Shown piece after piece: positions 46,394 through 54,172 of a stretch of 64,000 bases of DNA. The notes beneath the pieces are model-generated. The model saw only the letters and a list, made by a program, of their open reading frames with translations, had not been told where the DNA came from and ran no database searches. The position numbers and the translations under genes are program-made. Positions within the stretch are counted from its first letter, which is position 1. Every line of letters begins with the position of its first letter. The stretch spans positions 62,001 through 126,000 of the forward strand of contig CAWAPE010000004.1 of NCBI GenBank assembly GCA_963783855.1. The letters are read 5' to 3'. The stretch is from JAKAGZ01 sp963783855. Its GTDB lineage: Bacteria; Bacteroidota; Ignavibacteria; Ignavibacteriales; Ignavibacteriaceae.

Positions 46394-46981
46394 TTAAAAT
46401 ATTTTCTTGTTTATCATTTCTGCATAAATCTGATCTGCTTCCTGCGGATTAATTGTTTCCACAAGCGAGTTATAATCAATATTGTTGTAAACTGAAGCTT
46501 GCACGTCAGTACCAAGTTCCGCTCTAATTTGACTGTAAAGCATTGCATCAGCAATAGAGTCGTAACTTGCTACATAATCGTCCGGGATATTGCTCATCAA
46601 CTGCTGATCACCATAATTATTCAGGTATTCTGATATAGCTGAATCAGGAATATTATTTACATAATCATCAATATTTTTATTATTGATTGGAAGTATAAAG
46701 AATAAAATCATAACAGTAACAACTGCGCTGGCAAAAGAAAGAGCCGGATGATAACTTCTCTTTTTCTTTTTTTCAAGATTGTTTCTGAATTCCGGGATTA
46801 GGTTACTGAAGTACCTTTCATCACTCTCAACAGCTCTTAAGTCCACAACTTCACTTAAAAGGTTTTTGTAATTTTCCAATTCCGCCATAAGAACTTCTGA
46901 AGCTTTTAATTCTTTCTCAAATTGTGCCTTCTCTTCGGGAGTCATTTCTCCTTCAGCATATCTGAATATTTTTTCATTCAT
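46394..46981 (-). CDS. Membrane anti-sigma factor candidate
   Basis: The 195-residue protein has a cytoplasmic N-terminal region with MTPEEKAQFEKELKAS, like zinc-free anti-sigma (RsiW-type) helices, a single transmembrane helix at about residues 79-98 and a periplasmic C-terminal domain. It overlaps the 3' end of the sigma-factor gene by eight bases. This order and topology are the usual form for an ECF anti-sigma factor that frees its sigma upon an envelope signal. The periplasmic partner is probably the Spy-like gene that follows. Confidence 0.78.
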   Translation of the reverse strand: MNEKIFRYAEGEMTPEEKAQFEKELKASEVLMAELENYKNLLSEVVDLRAVESDERYFSNLIPEFRNNLEKKKKRSYHPALSFASAVVTVMILFFILPINNKNIDDYVNNIPDSAISEYLNNYGDQQLMSNIPDDYVASYDSIADAMLYSQIRAELGTDVQASVYNNIDYNSLVETINPQEADQIYAEMINKKIF

Positions 46982-47525
46982 CTTTTTTCACCATTCCCAT
47001 TATTTTTTTCATCGCCTGGAAATAATTTGATTTCAGTCCACCAACACTTTTTCCTGTAATTTCTGATATTTCCTCGTAGGTCATTTGTTCATAATTTTTA
47101 AGAATAAATACTTCTCTTTGTTTTGGAGGAATTTTCTTCAACATTTTCTCTACTTTTTCTAATTTTTCCCTTATTTCCAGATTGTGAATAATATCTTCAT
47201 TTTTTCTCAACGAACTTTCAGGCTCATCCTCAAAAGAAAATGCCTGCTTAATTTTTCTCTTATTGATAAAATTCAGACTTCTGGTTGAGGTTATTTTATA
47301 AATCCATGTGTATAAAGAAGATTGAAATTTAAAATCCTTCAACTTTTTATACATAACCATCAATACTTCCTGAACAATCTCATCGGCATCAAGGTGATTT
47401 CCGGTCATTCTGCGGGCATGCCAATAAATTTTATGCTGATATTTCAACACAATTTTATTAAAAGCACTTTCATCTCCACCTGTAAACTTATTTACAAGCT
47501 CAAAATCATTTTTATTATCGGTCAT
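46974..47525 (-). CDS. ECF RNA polymerase sigma factor
   Basis: The 183-residue protein has sigma-70 region 2 (FNKIVLKYQHKIYWHARRMTGNHLDADEIVQEVLMVMYKKL, residues about 22-62, with the DAxEIxQEV -10 contact helix) and region 4 (IPPKQREVFILKNYEQMTYEEISEITGKSVGGLKSNYFQA, about 128-170). Regions 1 and 3 are absent, as in ECF sigmas. It is the first gene of the operon with the anti-sigma and Spy-like protein and faces a second Spy-like gene across a 133-base spacer. That suggests it controls both directions. Confidence 0.92.
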   Translation of the reverse strand: MTDNKNDFELVNKFTGGDESAFNKIVLKYQHKIYWHARRMTGNHLDADEIVQEVLMVMYKKLKDFKFQSSLYTWIYKITSTRSLNFINKRKIKQAFSFEDEPESSLRKNEDIIHNLEIREKLEKVEKMLKKIPPKQREVFILKNYEQMTYEEISEITGKSVGGLKSNYFQAMKKIMGMVKKDE

Positions 47526-47570
47526 TATCCTACAGAACTATATATAATAAGACAGAGATTAAGCCCAAAA

Positions 47571-47594
47571 GGTTTAATCATTTTCTTTTAAACC
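47571..47594. promoter_or_regulatory. Inverted repeat in the sigma-factor divergent spacer
   Basis: GGTTTAA and TTAAACC, separated by 10 bases, lie between the divergent sigma-factor gene and the second Spy-like gene. They may mark an operator or paired promoter elements. I could not match a known ECF promoter, so this is tentative. Confidence 0.3.
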
Positions 47595-47658
47595 ATCTGC
47601 CGGTTTCTTTTGTCCAAAAATCAGAAATAAAGATCACAAAGAAAAAGGAGAAAGTAAA

Positions 47659-48060
47659 ATGAGAACATCGGTATTTGCACTAATCACAATATTTTTGTTT
47701 GCCACAATGTTTGTGAGTGAATCAAACGCACAGGGCAGAATGGGAAAAAGACAGGGAATGAGAACAGGTCAAAACTGTACAAAAATGTTCACAGCATTAA
47801 ATCTGACAGATGCCCAAAAAGATAAAATAACTAGTCTCAGGGAATCTCACCAGAAAGCAATGATTGACCTTAAGGCCCAGGTACAGAAAGATATGCTGGA
47901 TTTGAAAGAACTCAAAACAAATGAAAATCTATCCAGAAATGATGTCCTTTCAGCTGTTGAAAAATTAAACAAATCAAAAGACGCAATGGCAGTTGCAAGA
48001 GCTAATCATCAGATGGATGTACGAGAAGTTCTCACTCCGGAACAAAGAAAAACTTCTTAA
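47659..48060 (+). CDS. Spy/CpxP-like periplasmic protein, C-terminus disrupted
   Basis: The 133-residue ORF has a good RBS (AAGGAG), a signal peptide (ending SNAQG) and the LTxxQ repeats of Spy/CpxP (LTDAQKDKI, LTPEQRK). The frame stops at TS right after LTPEQRK. Dropping one A near 48047-48052 lets it continue as KLLKDKFPG, then a TAG. The same frame goes on as MMKKHRKGMRGNGMGNGYRGRCNF up to 48154, a Met/His/Gly-rich tail such proteins often have. So the gene probably ran to 48154 and has a frameshift plus a stop, or sequencing errors. It is divergent from the ECF sigma operon, likely its target. Role: envelope stress chaperone or metal binder. Confidence 0.75.
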   Translation: MRTSVFALITIFLFATMFVSESNAQGRMGKRQGMRTGQNCTKMFTALNLTDAQKDKITSLRESHQKAMIDLKAQVQKDMLDLKELKTNENLSRNDVLSAVEKLNKSKDAMAVARANHQMDVREVLTPEQRKTS

Positions 48061-48168
48061 GGATAAATTCCCGGGGTAGATGATGAAAAAACATCGAAAA
48101 GGAATGAGAGGCAATGGCATGGGAAATGGCTATCGGGGACGTTGTAATTTTTAAATTTTAACAGTTAA

Positions 48169-48201
48169 TAAAAAAGCCGGTTATTCAGCCGGCTTTTTTT
48201 A
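48169..48201. terminator. Bidirectional intrinsic terminator
   Basis: A6-GCCGG, an 8-base loop and CCGGC-T7 form a symmetric hairpin (48176-48193) between the convergent Spy-like gene and SDR gene. The A- and T-runs let it work both ways. Confidence 0.9.
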
Positions 48202-48206
48202 TTAAT

Positions 48207-48923
48207 TTATTTGGGATTTGTTGGTCGTAAATCAACTTCACTCATTAAAGCGCTAATCGGTAATTTAATTATTGTAAGTAAAGTCTCAGCTACATCGTCT
48301 GCGCTTAATATTTTTGCTGTATTTGGCGTCATATGAGTATTGTCAAAAAATTCTGTATTTACTGAGCCAGGACAAATAGCCGCAACCCGGATATTGTATT
48401 CTCTAACTTCCAGCATTAATGATCTTGTAAAACCAAGTACTGCGTGTTTCGTTGCGGAATACATTGTCCCTGTTGGGAAAGAATTTTTGCCAGCTAGAGA
48501 AGCAATATTGATGATTGCCCCGCTTTTATTTTGTATCATCCCGTTAAGAACAGCTTTGGTAAAATTATAAACACCGTACAGATTTACATCTACCTGTTTT
48601 TTAAATTCACCAAGATTTGAATCAATAAGTTTCTTAAAAATTCCCATCCCGGCATTATTAACAAGCAGGTCAATTTTGTTGTATTTTTTTTCAATAGCTT
48701 CTACAGATTCGTTAACAAATTTTTCATCTGCTGCATCACCAGAGAAATAATCACATTCCGCTCCAAGTGCTTTAATTTCACCTTGAACTTTTATTAGTGC
48801 TTCTCCGTCTCTGCCAAAAATAATTACATTAAAATCCTCTTTAGCAAGTCGTAGAGCTATAGCTTTGCCTATTCCCCTGTTTCCACCAGTAACAATTGCT
48901 AATTTTTTGCTGACATTACTCAT
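48207..48923 (-). CDS. Short-chain dehydrogenase/reductase
   Basis: The 238-residue classical SDR has the cofactor motif VTGGNRGIG (residues 11-19), NNAG at 89-92 and the catalytic set S142, Y155, K159 (YSATK). The end, ALMSEVDLRPTNPK, resembles its upstream neighbour's. It overlaps that second SDR by four bases at the end of a PTPS-folE-SDR-SDR cluster. A role in reducing a pterin side chain is plausible, since two reductases would fit 6-pyruvoyl-tetrahydropterin reduction. A 3-oxoacyl or other carbonyl reductase cannot be excluded. Confidence 0.82.
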   Translation of the reverse strand: MSNVSKKLAIVTGGNRGIGKAIALRLAKEDFNVIIFGRDGEALIKVQGEIKALGAECDYFSGDAADEKFVNESVEAIEKKYNKIDLLVNNAGMGIFKKLIDSNLGEFKKQVDVNLYGVYNFTKAVLNGMIQNKSGAIINIASLAGKNSFPTGTMYSATKHAVLGFTRSLMLEVREYNIRVAAICPGSVNTEFFDNTHMTPNTAKILSADDVAETLLTIIKLPISALMSEVDLRPTNPK

Positions 48924-49633
48924 AAGTCTCCGGTAATTGGCCTGATTGTAATTTCTTCGCTAACAAGATTTCCTTTCTGTAAATAACTCCAGACAAGTAG
49001 TCTCGCAACTTCATCGCTTGTCATCATCTTATCCGAATTTTCTTTCCTCATATCCTGAGACCACATTGGGGTTTCGGTAGCACCTGGGATTATATTAATA
49101 ACTTTAATGTTAAATTTTCTTACTTCTTCACGAAGTACATTTGTATACCCGAGCATTCCCATTTTGGAAGCCGTGTAAGCGCTACTTGCAGTAAATATTT
49201 TTTTAGCCGCGCTCGAAAGAACATTGATGATGGTCCCTCCCCCATTTTCAATCATAACAGGCAGAACATATTTAATTGCATAAATTGATCCGAGAAGATT
49301 TGTATTTATAATATCGTTAATCTCCTGCACAGAATTATCAAGAGCATCTTTAAAAGTTGTGATACCTGCATTATTCACGAGGCAATCAATAGTTCCCGAT
49401 GCAAGAATTTTTTTCACAGTTTGGTCAACATTTGCGGATGAAGCAACATTGCAGGGAAATGATTCAATTTTAATCTTTTCTTTTTCAACTTCCTTTTCAA
49501 GTCTTTGCAATTCAGTACTTCTTCTTGCAGAAGCATAAACATTACAACCTACTCTTGCAAATTCAATTGCAGCAGCCCTGCCTATTCCTGAACTTGCGCC
49601 GGTAATCCATATTCCTGATTTCTTTTCTGCCAT
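48920..49633 (-). CDS. SDR, candidate sepiapterin reductase
   Basis: The 237-residue SDR has TGASSGIG at 11-18, NNAG at 87-90 and S140/S141, Y153 and K157 as the catalytic set. From memory, its end (PGATETPMW, SYLQKG, SEEITIRPITGDL) follows the sepiapterin reductase of Chlorobaculum tepidum (PGAVYTPMW, EEIILRPTSGD). That enzyme reduces 6-pyruvoyl-tetrahydropterin or sepiapterin to tetrahydrobiopterin with NADPH. It sits four bases after folE and next to a PTPS of the mammalian type, which strongly favours that role. The second SDR overlaps its 3' end by four bases. Confidence 0.75.
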   Translation of the reverse strand: MAEKKSGIWITGASSGIGRAAAIEFARVGCNVYASARRSTELQRLEKEVEKEKIKIESFPCNVASSANVDQTVKKILASGTIDCLVNNAGITTFKDALDNSVQEINDIINTNLLGSIYAIKYVLPVMIENGGGTIINVLSSAAKKIFTASSAYTASKMGMLGYTNVLREEVRKFNIKVINIIPGATETPMWSQDMRKENSDKMMTSDEVARLLVWSYLQKGNLVSEEITIRPITGDL

Positions 49634-49637
49634 TTTA

Positions 49638-50204
49638 TTAAATATTCTTATGAGAAATAAGATTTAAAAACTCAGCACGTGTTCTTTCATCATCCTGAAA
49701 AGTTCCGTGAACTGCACTTGCTGTTGCCGACGAATTTTGCTTCTCAACACCACGCATCATCATACACATATGATAAGCTTCTGAGACTACAGCCACTCCC
49801 TGGGGTTCTAGATATTTATTTATTGTGTCTGCAATTTCCTGAGTCATGCGTTCCTGTACCTGCAATCTTCTCGCAAATACTTCAACAATTCTTGGGATTT
49901 TACTCAAACCAATAATTTTACCATTCGGTATGTAAGCAATGTGAACTTTTCCATAAAACGGAAGCATATGATGTTCACACAAGCTGTAGAAATCTATATT
50001 TTTTACTAGAACCATTTCATTATATTTTTCGTTAAAAATGGCTCCGTTTAGCACTTTTTCTATATCTTTGCCATAACCCGAAGTTAAAAATTCATAGGCT
50101 TTTGCAACTCTGTGCGGAGTTCTCAACAAACCTTCTCTCCCGGGATCTTCACCCATTTCTTTCAATAAATCGGTGATGTTGTTTTCAACTTTTTCTAATT
50201 TCAA
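49638..50204 (-). CDS. folE: GTP cyclohydrolase I
   Basis: The 188-residue protein has the type I fold signatures: EGLLRTPHRVAKAYEF near residue 24, the zinc ligands C76 and H79 in LCEHHMLPF, and C147 in HMCMMMRG. It turns GTP into 7,8-dihydroneopterin triphosphate, first step of folate and biopterin synthesis. It lies three bases after the PTPS gene and four before the SDR, so it is tightly coupled to a biopterin-like branch. Length is typical. Confidence 0.95.
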   Translation of the reverse strand: MKLEKVENNITDLLKEMGEDPGREGLLRTPHRVAKAYEFLTSGYGKDIEKVLNGAIFNEKYNEMVLVKNIDFYSLCEHHMLPFYGKVHIAYIPNGKIIGLSKIPRIVEVFARRLQVQERMTQEIADTINKYLEPQGVAVVSEAYHMCMMMRGVEKQNSSATASAVHGTFQDDERTRAEFLNLISHKNI

Positions 50205-50207
50205 AAT

Positions 50208-50615
50208 TTATTCTCCTTTATATTCAAAATAATTATTTTCAGTCTCGTACAACTTAACCGAAAACAATCTGCCCGATGGTATTTGTTCCACCAGTTGTTT
50301 CCATATCTGGATAGCAATATTTTCTGCCGAAGGCTGAATATCCTTCATAAAATCAACCTCAAGATTAAGATTTTTATGATCGACTTTTTCTATTACATTT
50401 TCCCGGATTATTTTTTTAAGAATTTTTAGATCAATTACATAGCCGGTTTCAGGATTAACTTCTCCGGCAACAACAACCTCAAGTACATAATTATGTCCAT
50501 GCCAGTTTGGATTACTGCAATTACCAAAAACTTTAAAGTTTTCTTCATTTGAAAGATTAGGATTGTAAACGCGATGGGCAGAATTAAATGTTTCACGTCT
50601 TGTTACATAGATCAT
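50208..50615 (-). CDS. ptps: 6-Pyruvoyl-tetrahydropterin synthase (PTPS-II type)
   Basis: The 135-residue protein has zinc ligands H14, H39 and H41, catalytic C33 in FGNCSNPNWHGHNY, D79/H80 in VDHKNL and E124 in LYETENN. The Cys-to-HGH spacing is C-x5-HGH, as in mammalian PTPS, while QueD enzymes of queuosine synthesis usually have C-x3-HGH. From memory, NPNLSNEENFKVFG and DHKNLN follow the human enzyme closely. It therefore probably makes 6-pyruvoyl-tetrahydropterin for tetrahydrobiopterin rather than queuosine. The gene order (PTPS, folE, SDR, SDR) and phhA nearby support this. Confidence 0.85.
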   Translation of the reverse strand: MIYVTRRETFNSAHRVYNPNLSNEENFKVFGNCSNPNWHGHNYVLEVVVAGEVNPETGYVIDLKILKKIIRENVIEKVDHKNLNLEVDFMKDIQPSAENIAIQIWKQLVEQIPSGRLFSVKLYETENNYFEYKGE

Positions 50616-50634
50616 AACATACCTGGTTTATTGA

Positions 50635-51093
50635 TTAGCTTTTCAGAACATCAAGAACAGCCTTTTCGTGATCTGTAACTTTAACTTTGGGAAATATCTT
50701 GATTATTTTACCATTCTTATCAATTACTACTGTTGTCCTTTCAATACCCATATATTTTCTTCCGTACATGCTTTTTTCTTTCCAAACGCCATACTTTTCC
50801 AAAACTTTTTTATCTTCATCACTCAATAAATCAAATGGAAGATCATATTTATCAGCAAATTTTTTATGTGACTCAACTGAATCTTTGGAAATACCAATAA
50901 TCTTAGCTTTTAATTTTTTGAATTTTGGAAATTCATCCCGGAAACTGCAGGCTTCTTTAGTGCATCCCGAAGTATTATCCTTTGGATAAAAATATAGGAC
51001 TACATTTTTCCCTTTAAAATCGCTTAAAGCTATCGTTTTCCCGTCCTGATTTTTTAATTTAAAAGCAGGCGCTTTTTTCCCTTCCTGAATCAT
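50635..51093 (-). CDS. bcp: Thioredoxin-dependent peroxiredoxin (Bcp)
   Basis: The start was set at the ATG at 51093, which has GGAGG five bases upstream; the frame extends to a TTG at 51105. The 152-residue protein has the Bcp active site YPKDNTSGCTKEACSFRDEF with peroxidatic and resolving cysteines five residues apart. It reduces hydroperoxides using thioredoxin. It is 19 bases upstream of the PTPS gene and may be first in the pterin operon; tetrahydropterins are readily oxidised, so co-expression could be protective, which is inference. Confidence 0.93.
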   Translation of the reverse strand: MIQEGKKAPAFKLKNQDGKTIALSDFKGKNVVLYFYPKDNTSGCTKEACSFRDEFPKFKKLKAKIIGISKDSVESHKKFADKYDLPFDLLSDEDKKVLEKYGVWKEKSMYGRKYMGIERTTVVIDKNGKIIKIFPKVKVTDHEKAVLDVLKS

Positions 51094-51124
51094 TACTTCC
51101 TCCAAAAAAATTATATTTTTGATA

Positions 51125-51158
51125 AACCATCAGGCCGGTTAAGCCGGCCAAAATGGTT
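51125..51158 (-). terminator. Strong GC-rich hairpin between the rhodanese and bcp genes
   Basis: GGCCGG/CCGGCC (51133-51149) sits inside an outer AACCAT/ATGGTT stem. It lies just past the rhodanese stop and before bcp. No clear T-run follows at once, so it could be a terminator, an attenuator or an RNA-stability element. Confidence 0.5.
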
Positions 51159-51176
51159 CAAAGATTTATCTTATTT

Positions 51177-51497
51177 TTAATAGGTTGGGATTGTTGGATC
51201 AACTTCCTGTGCCCAGGCGTTAATCCCCCCAGCGAGATTGCTTACATTTTTGAAACCGTTTTGCACAAGGAATGAACTAACTGTATTGCTCCTGTTGCCG
51301 TGATGGCAAACAATAATAAGATCATCTTCCGGTTTCAATTTTGGTAAATGATTCTGAAATTCACTCAACGGCATTAATTCAGATTGTTCAATTTTTGCCG
51401 TTTCATACTCCCATTTTTCTCTTACATCAATAAGACGAACACTTTCCTGCTCTCCGAGAATTTTATTAGCCTCAGCAGGTGACAATTGTTTAACCAT
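51177..51497 (-). CDS. Rhodanese-domain protein
   Basis: The 106-residue single-domain protein has LIDVREKWEYE and the active-site loop CHHGNRS with the persulfide Cys. Single-domain rhodaneses carry sulfur or act as thiosulfate sulfurtransferases (GlpE/PspE type). It starts two bases after the stop of an upstream peroxiredoxin, so the pair is co-translated. The exact sulfur donor is not known. Confidence 0.88.
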   Translation of the reverse strand: MVKQLSPAEANKILGEQESVRLIDVREKWEYETAKIEQSELMPLSEFQNHLPKLKPEDDLIIVCHHGNRSNTVSSFLVQNGFKNVSNLAGGINAWAQEVDPTIPTY

Positions 51498-51499
51498 AT

Positions 51500-51970
51500 T
51501 TATTTCAACGCTTCCTTTATTCCTTCATAACTTGGTTCATCGCCCGGGTTTTCTAAAACCTCGGCATATTTAATATTGCCGTCTTTATCAATTACAAATG
51601 CTGATCTTTTTGCAACTCCGTTAAAATCGAATTTACCCGGAGCAAAAACATCGTACAGTGCACCATAATTTTTTGCAGTTTCCTTGTTGAAATCACTCAA
51701 CAACGGGAAATTATACTTATTTTTTTCAACCCACATTTGCAATGCAAACGGACTATCTACACTAACACCTAAAACCTGCGCATCAAGATCTTCATATGCT
51801 TTAAGTTCATCCCTGAAAGTGCACATTTCTTTTGTGCAAACTCCGGTATTTGCAAGCGGAAAGAACAAAAGAACTACATTTTTTCCGCTGAAATCTTTCA
51901 AGCTTACTTTTTCAAGATCATGGTTTATTAATGAAAATTCCGGCGCTTTATCTCCAACTTTTAAAGACAT
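51500..51970 (-). CDS. Peroxiredoxin (AhpE/Bcp-like)
   Basis: The 156-residue protein has the peroxiredoxin site FFPLANTGVCTKEMCTFRDE, with a peroxidatic Cys and a second Cys five residues on. It is the second of two peroxiredoxin-type genes here and a third lies at 30345. It probably reduces peroxides together with the downstream rhodanese, since persulfides and peroxides are often handled together; that link is inferred from adjacency. Confidence 0.88.
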   Translation of the reverse strand: MSLKVGDKAPEFSLINHDLEKVSLKDFSGKNVVLLFFPLANTGVCTKEMCTFRDELKAYEDLDAQVLGVSVDSPFALQMWVEKNKYNFPLLSDFNKETAKNYGALYDVFAPGKFDFNGVAKRSAFVIDKDGNIKYAEVLENPGDEPSYEGIKEALK

Positions 51971-52092
51971 AAATTACTCCTTTCTTTAGATTTACGAGCT
52001 CTTTCTAAATTTAATTTTGATGGTTTTTTATCAGTTAAGCTCTTCAAAATTACCTAATTATGGCAGGATATTCAAGCTACAGAATTATGCAC

Positions 52093-52120
52093 AAAAAAAG
52101 GCAGAAGTAATATTCTGCCT
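52093..52120 (-). terminator. Intrinsic terminator after phhA
   Basis: On the minus strand GGCAGAA-loop-TTCTGCC (52100-52119) is followed by seven T. It separates phhA from the peroxiredoxin-rhodanese pair, so phhA is its own transcript. Confidence 0.9.
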
Positions 52121-52151
52121 CAGTTGATTAAAAATGTTTGGAAAAATGCTT

Positions 52152-52973
52152 CTATTCCAGCAACCCTCGTTTCTTAGTCCATTCTTTGAATCCATTTTTC
52201 AAATGTTCAAAAGAATCAATCGCAAAAAGTATCGGCTGCAAATGCCACACATCATAATCCTGTAAAACCATAGTTTCAGGCACAAAATCTCTTACTTCTA
52301 CTTCTTCTGAAAGTGCGTGCTGAACCTCCCCTTTTGAGGAAAGTATACCAGCTCCATAAATTCTCATACCTTCCGCCTGACGCATTAATCCAAATTCAAC
52401 TGTAAACCAGTGAAATGTTTCCAGGTGCTTGCGGTCTGTCCCTTCAGCATTTAAAGCAGCTTTTCCAAATAGCTGGTAAAATTCAGCAAAATCAGGATCA
52501 GTTAATAAAGGCATATGTCCGAACATATCGTGAAAGCAATCAGGAGCTGGTGTATAATCCAGTTCATCCTTTCCACGTATGTAATCAGTGGATGGAAAAA
52601 CCCTCCTTCTTAATAATCCAAAAAAATCATTTACTTCAATCAGACCCGGAACACGCGCGACTTTCCAGCCAGTAGTGTTATAAAATATATTACTTAAATC
52701 TCTTAAAGCCGGGATTTTATCTCTTGTAAAATTTAGTTTATCCACTCCGTTCATATATTCATCACAGGCTCTTCCGGGTAAATATTTCATTTGTCTGTCA
52801 AATAAATATTGCCAGGAATCATGATCTGATTGCGGATATTCAGGATATTTTATTTGATCGTGTTCAGGTACAGGCCCTTCCAGTTTTTGAGGAATACACC
52901 TCGGATCAACTCCGTCCTGTGCAGCTTTTTCATAGGCCGAAAGTACTTTTTCATCTTTTTTCTGTTCTTTCAT
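52152..52973 (-). CDS. phhA: Phenylalanine 4-monooxygenase
   Basis: The 273-residue protein is a single-domain bacterial aromatic amino acid hydroxylase. The iron ligands are H148 and H153 in DCFHDMFGHMPLL and E193 in FTVEFGL. It hydroxylates phenylalanine to tyrosine with O2 and a tetrahydropterin. It lies 1.5 kb from a folE-PTPS-SDR set that could make the cofactor. Both ends are complete, and a terminator follows the stop. Confidence 0.94.
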   Translation of the reverse strand: MKEQKKDEKVLSAYEKAAQDGVDPRCIPQKLEGPVPEHDQIKYPEYPQSDHDSWQYLFDRQMKYLPGRACDEYMNGVDKLNFTRDKIPALRDLSNIFYNTTGWKVARVPGLIEVNDFFGLLRRRVFPSTDYIRGKDELDYTPAPDCFHDMFGHMPLLTDPDFAEFYQLFGKAALNAEGTDRKHLETFHWFTVEFGLMRQAEGMRIYGAGILSSKGEVQHALSEEVEVRDFVPETMVLQDYDVWHLQPILFAIDSFEHLKNGFKEWTKKRGLLE

Positions 52974-53097
52974 ACTTGATCCTTTTTATGAAAAGAAAAA
53001 TTTCAGGGCTTCTGTATATTAGTAATTGAATGGTGTTGGCTAAAACTTATAAATATGTGTAGATAAATTCAACGCAAATCGTCAAATAAATTAGGCT

Positions 53098-54114
53098 TTA
53101 AATGATGTTTATTTCTTCCTCTAACATTACATTAAATTTTTCAAAAACTGAATCTTTAATATCTTTTGCTAAATTCAAAATATCTGTCCCATTGGCATCA
53201 CCATAATTTACGAGTACAAGCGCTTGTTTTAAATGTGATCCCACTTTGCCAATCTTCTTCCCCTTCCATCCACAATTTTCAATTAACCAGCCACCCGCAA
53301 GTTTAACTTTTTTATCATCAATCGGGTAACCGACTATCTCAGGATATTTCGTTTTTAAATTATTAAACTGTTCCTGCGTGACTTCAGGATTCTTAAAAAA
53401 ACTGCCTGCATTACCAATTTGTTTGGGATCAGGAAGTTTACTTTGTCTTATTTTACAAATCACTTCGCTCACATCTGCGACAGCAATTTCTTTTTTCTCC
53501 AGTTTATCAATTTCCTGCCTGATTGTTCCATAGTCCAGTTTTAATTCGGGATTTTTGTTCAAACGAAGAAAAACGCTTGTAATAACAAATTTGTTTTTTA
53601 ATTCAATTTTAAAAATACTATTGCGGTAACCAAATTTACACTGTCCCTTTTCAAATACTTCTTTTTTACCATTCCCGGAATAAAATCCTTCAAGTTTTTC
53701 AAAAGTATCTGAGATTTCCTGTCCGTATGCACCTATATTTTGCATTGGAGCCGCGCCTACGGTGCCGGGAATAAGAGACAGGTTTTCAATACCACCTAAA
53801 TTCCTTCCAACTGAAAATAATACCAGATCGTGCCATAATTCCCCTGCACCTGCTTTAATTAATACTGAATCATCATACTCTTCTACAATTTCAATTCCGG
53901 GTATAGATATTTTAATTACCAGACCTTCAAAATCACTTTTTAAGAGAATATTACTCCCGCCTCCCAAAATAAATTTAGGCAAATCCTTAAAATTTTCATC
54001 AGTTAGCAGAAGTTGTAGCTGTTCTTCGCTTTTTACATTTGCAAAAAGTTGCGCCTTAGCATCCAGTCCGAATGTATTAAGATTTTTAAGCGGGTAATTT
54101 TTTTGAATTTCCAT
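53098..54114 (-). CDS. murB: UDP-N-acetylenolpyruvoylglucosamine reductase
   Basis: The 338-residue protein starts NLNTFGLDAKA and has the FAD motifs ILGGGSNILL and PGTVGAAPMQNIGAYGQE, the substrate Tyr in GYRNSIFK and the catalytic Ser in GNAGSFFKNP. The Tyr-containing loop indicates type I MurB. It reduces UDP-GlcNAc-enolpyruvate to UDP-MurNAc in peptidoglycan synthesis. No other mur gene is near, so it is a stand-alone copy. Confidence 0.95.
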   Translation of the reverse strand: MEIQKNYPLKNLNTFGLDAKAQLFANVKSEEQLQLLLTDENFKDLPKFILGGGSNILLKSDFEGLVIKISIPGIEIVEEYDDSVLIKAGAGELWHDLVLFSVGRNLGGIENLSLIPGTVGAAPMQNIGAYGQEISDTFEKLEGFYSGNGKKEVFEKGQCKFGYRNSIFKIELKNKFVITSVFLRLNKNPELKLDYGTIRQEIDKLEKKEIAVADVSEVICKIRQSKLPDPKQIGNAGSFFKNPEVTQEQFNNLKTKYPEIVGYPIDDKKVKLAGGWLIENCGWKGKKIGKVGSHLKQALVLVNYGDANGTDILNLAKDIKDSVFEKFNVMLEEEINII

Positions 54115-54172
54115 TTGTGTTGGATTTTAACACTAAAAGATAATTATAAATTTAAAGAAAAATGGAGACTAA

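Noticed and set aside
50208..50615. Queuosine synthesis (QueD) as the role of the PTPS gene
   Set aside because: The cysteine spacing is C-x5-HGH and the neighbours are folE, SDRs and phenylalanine hydroxylase, while queC and queE are absent here. Not excluded genome-wide.
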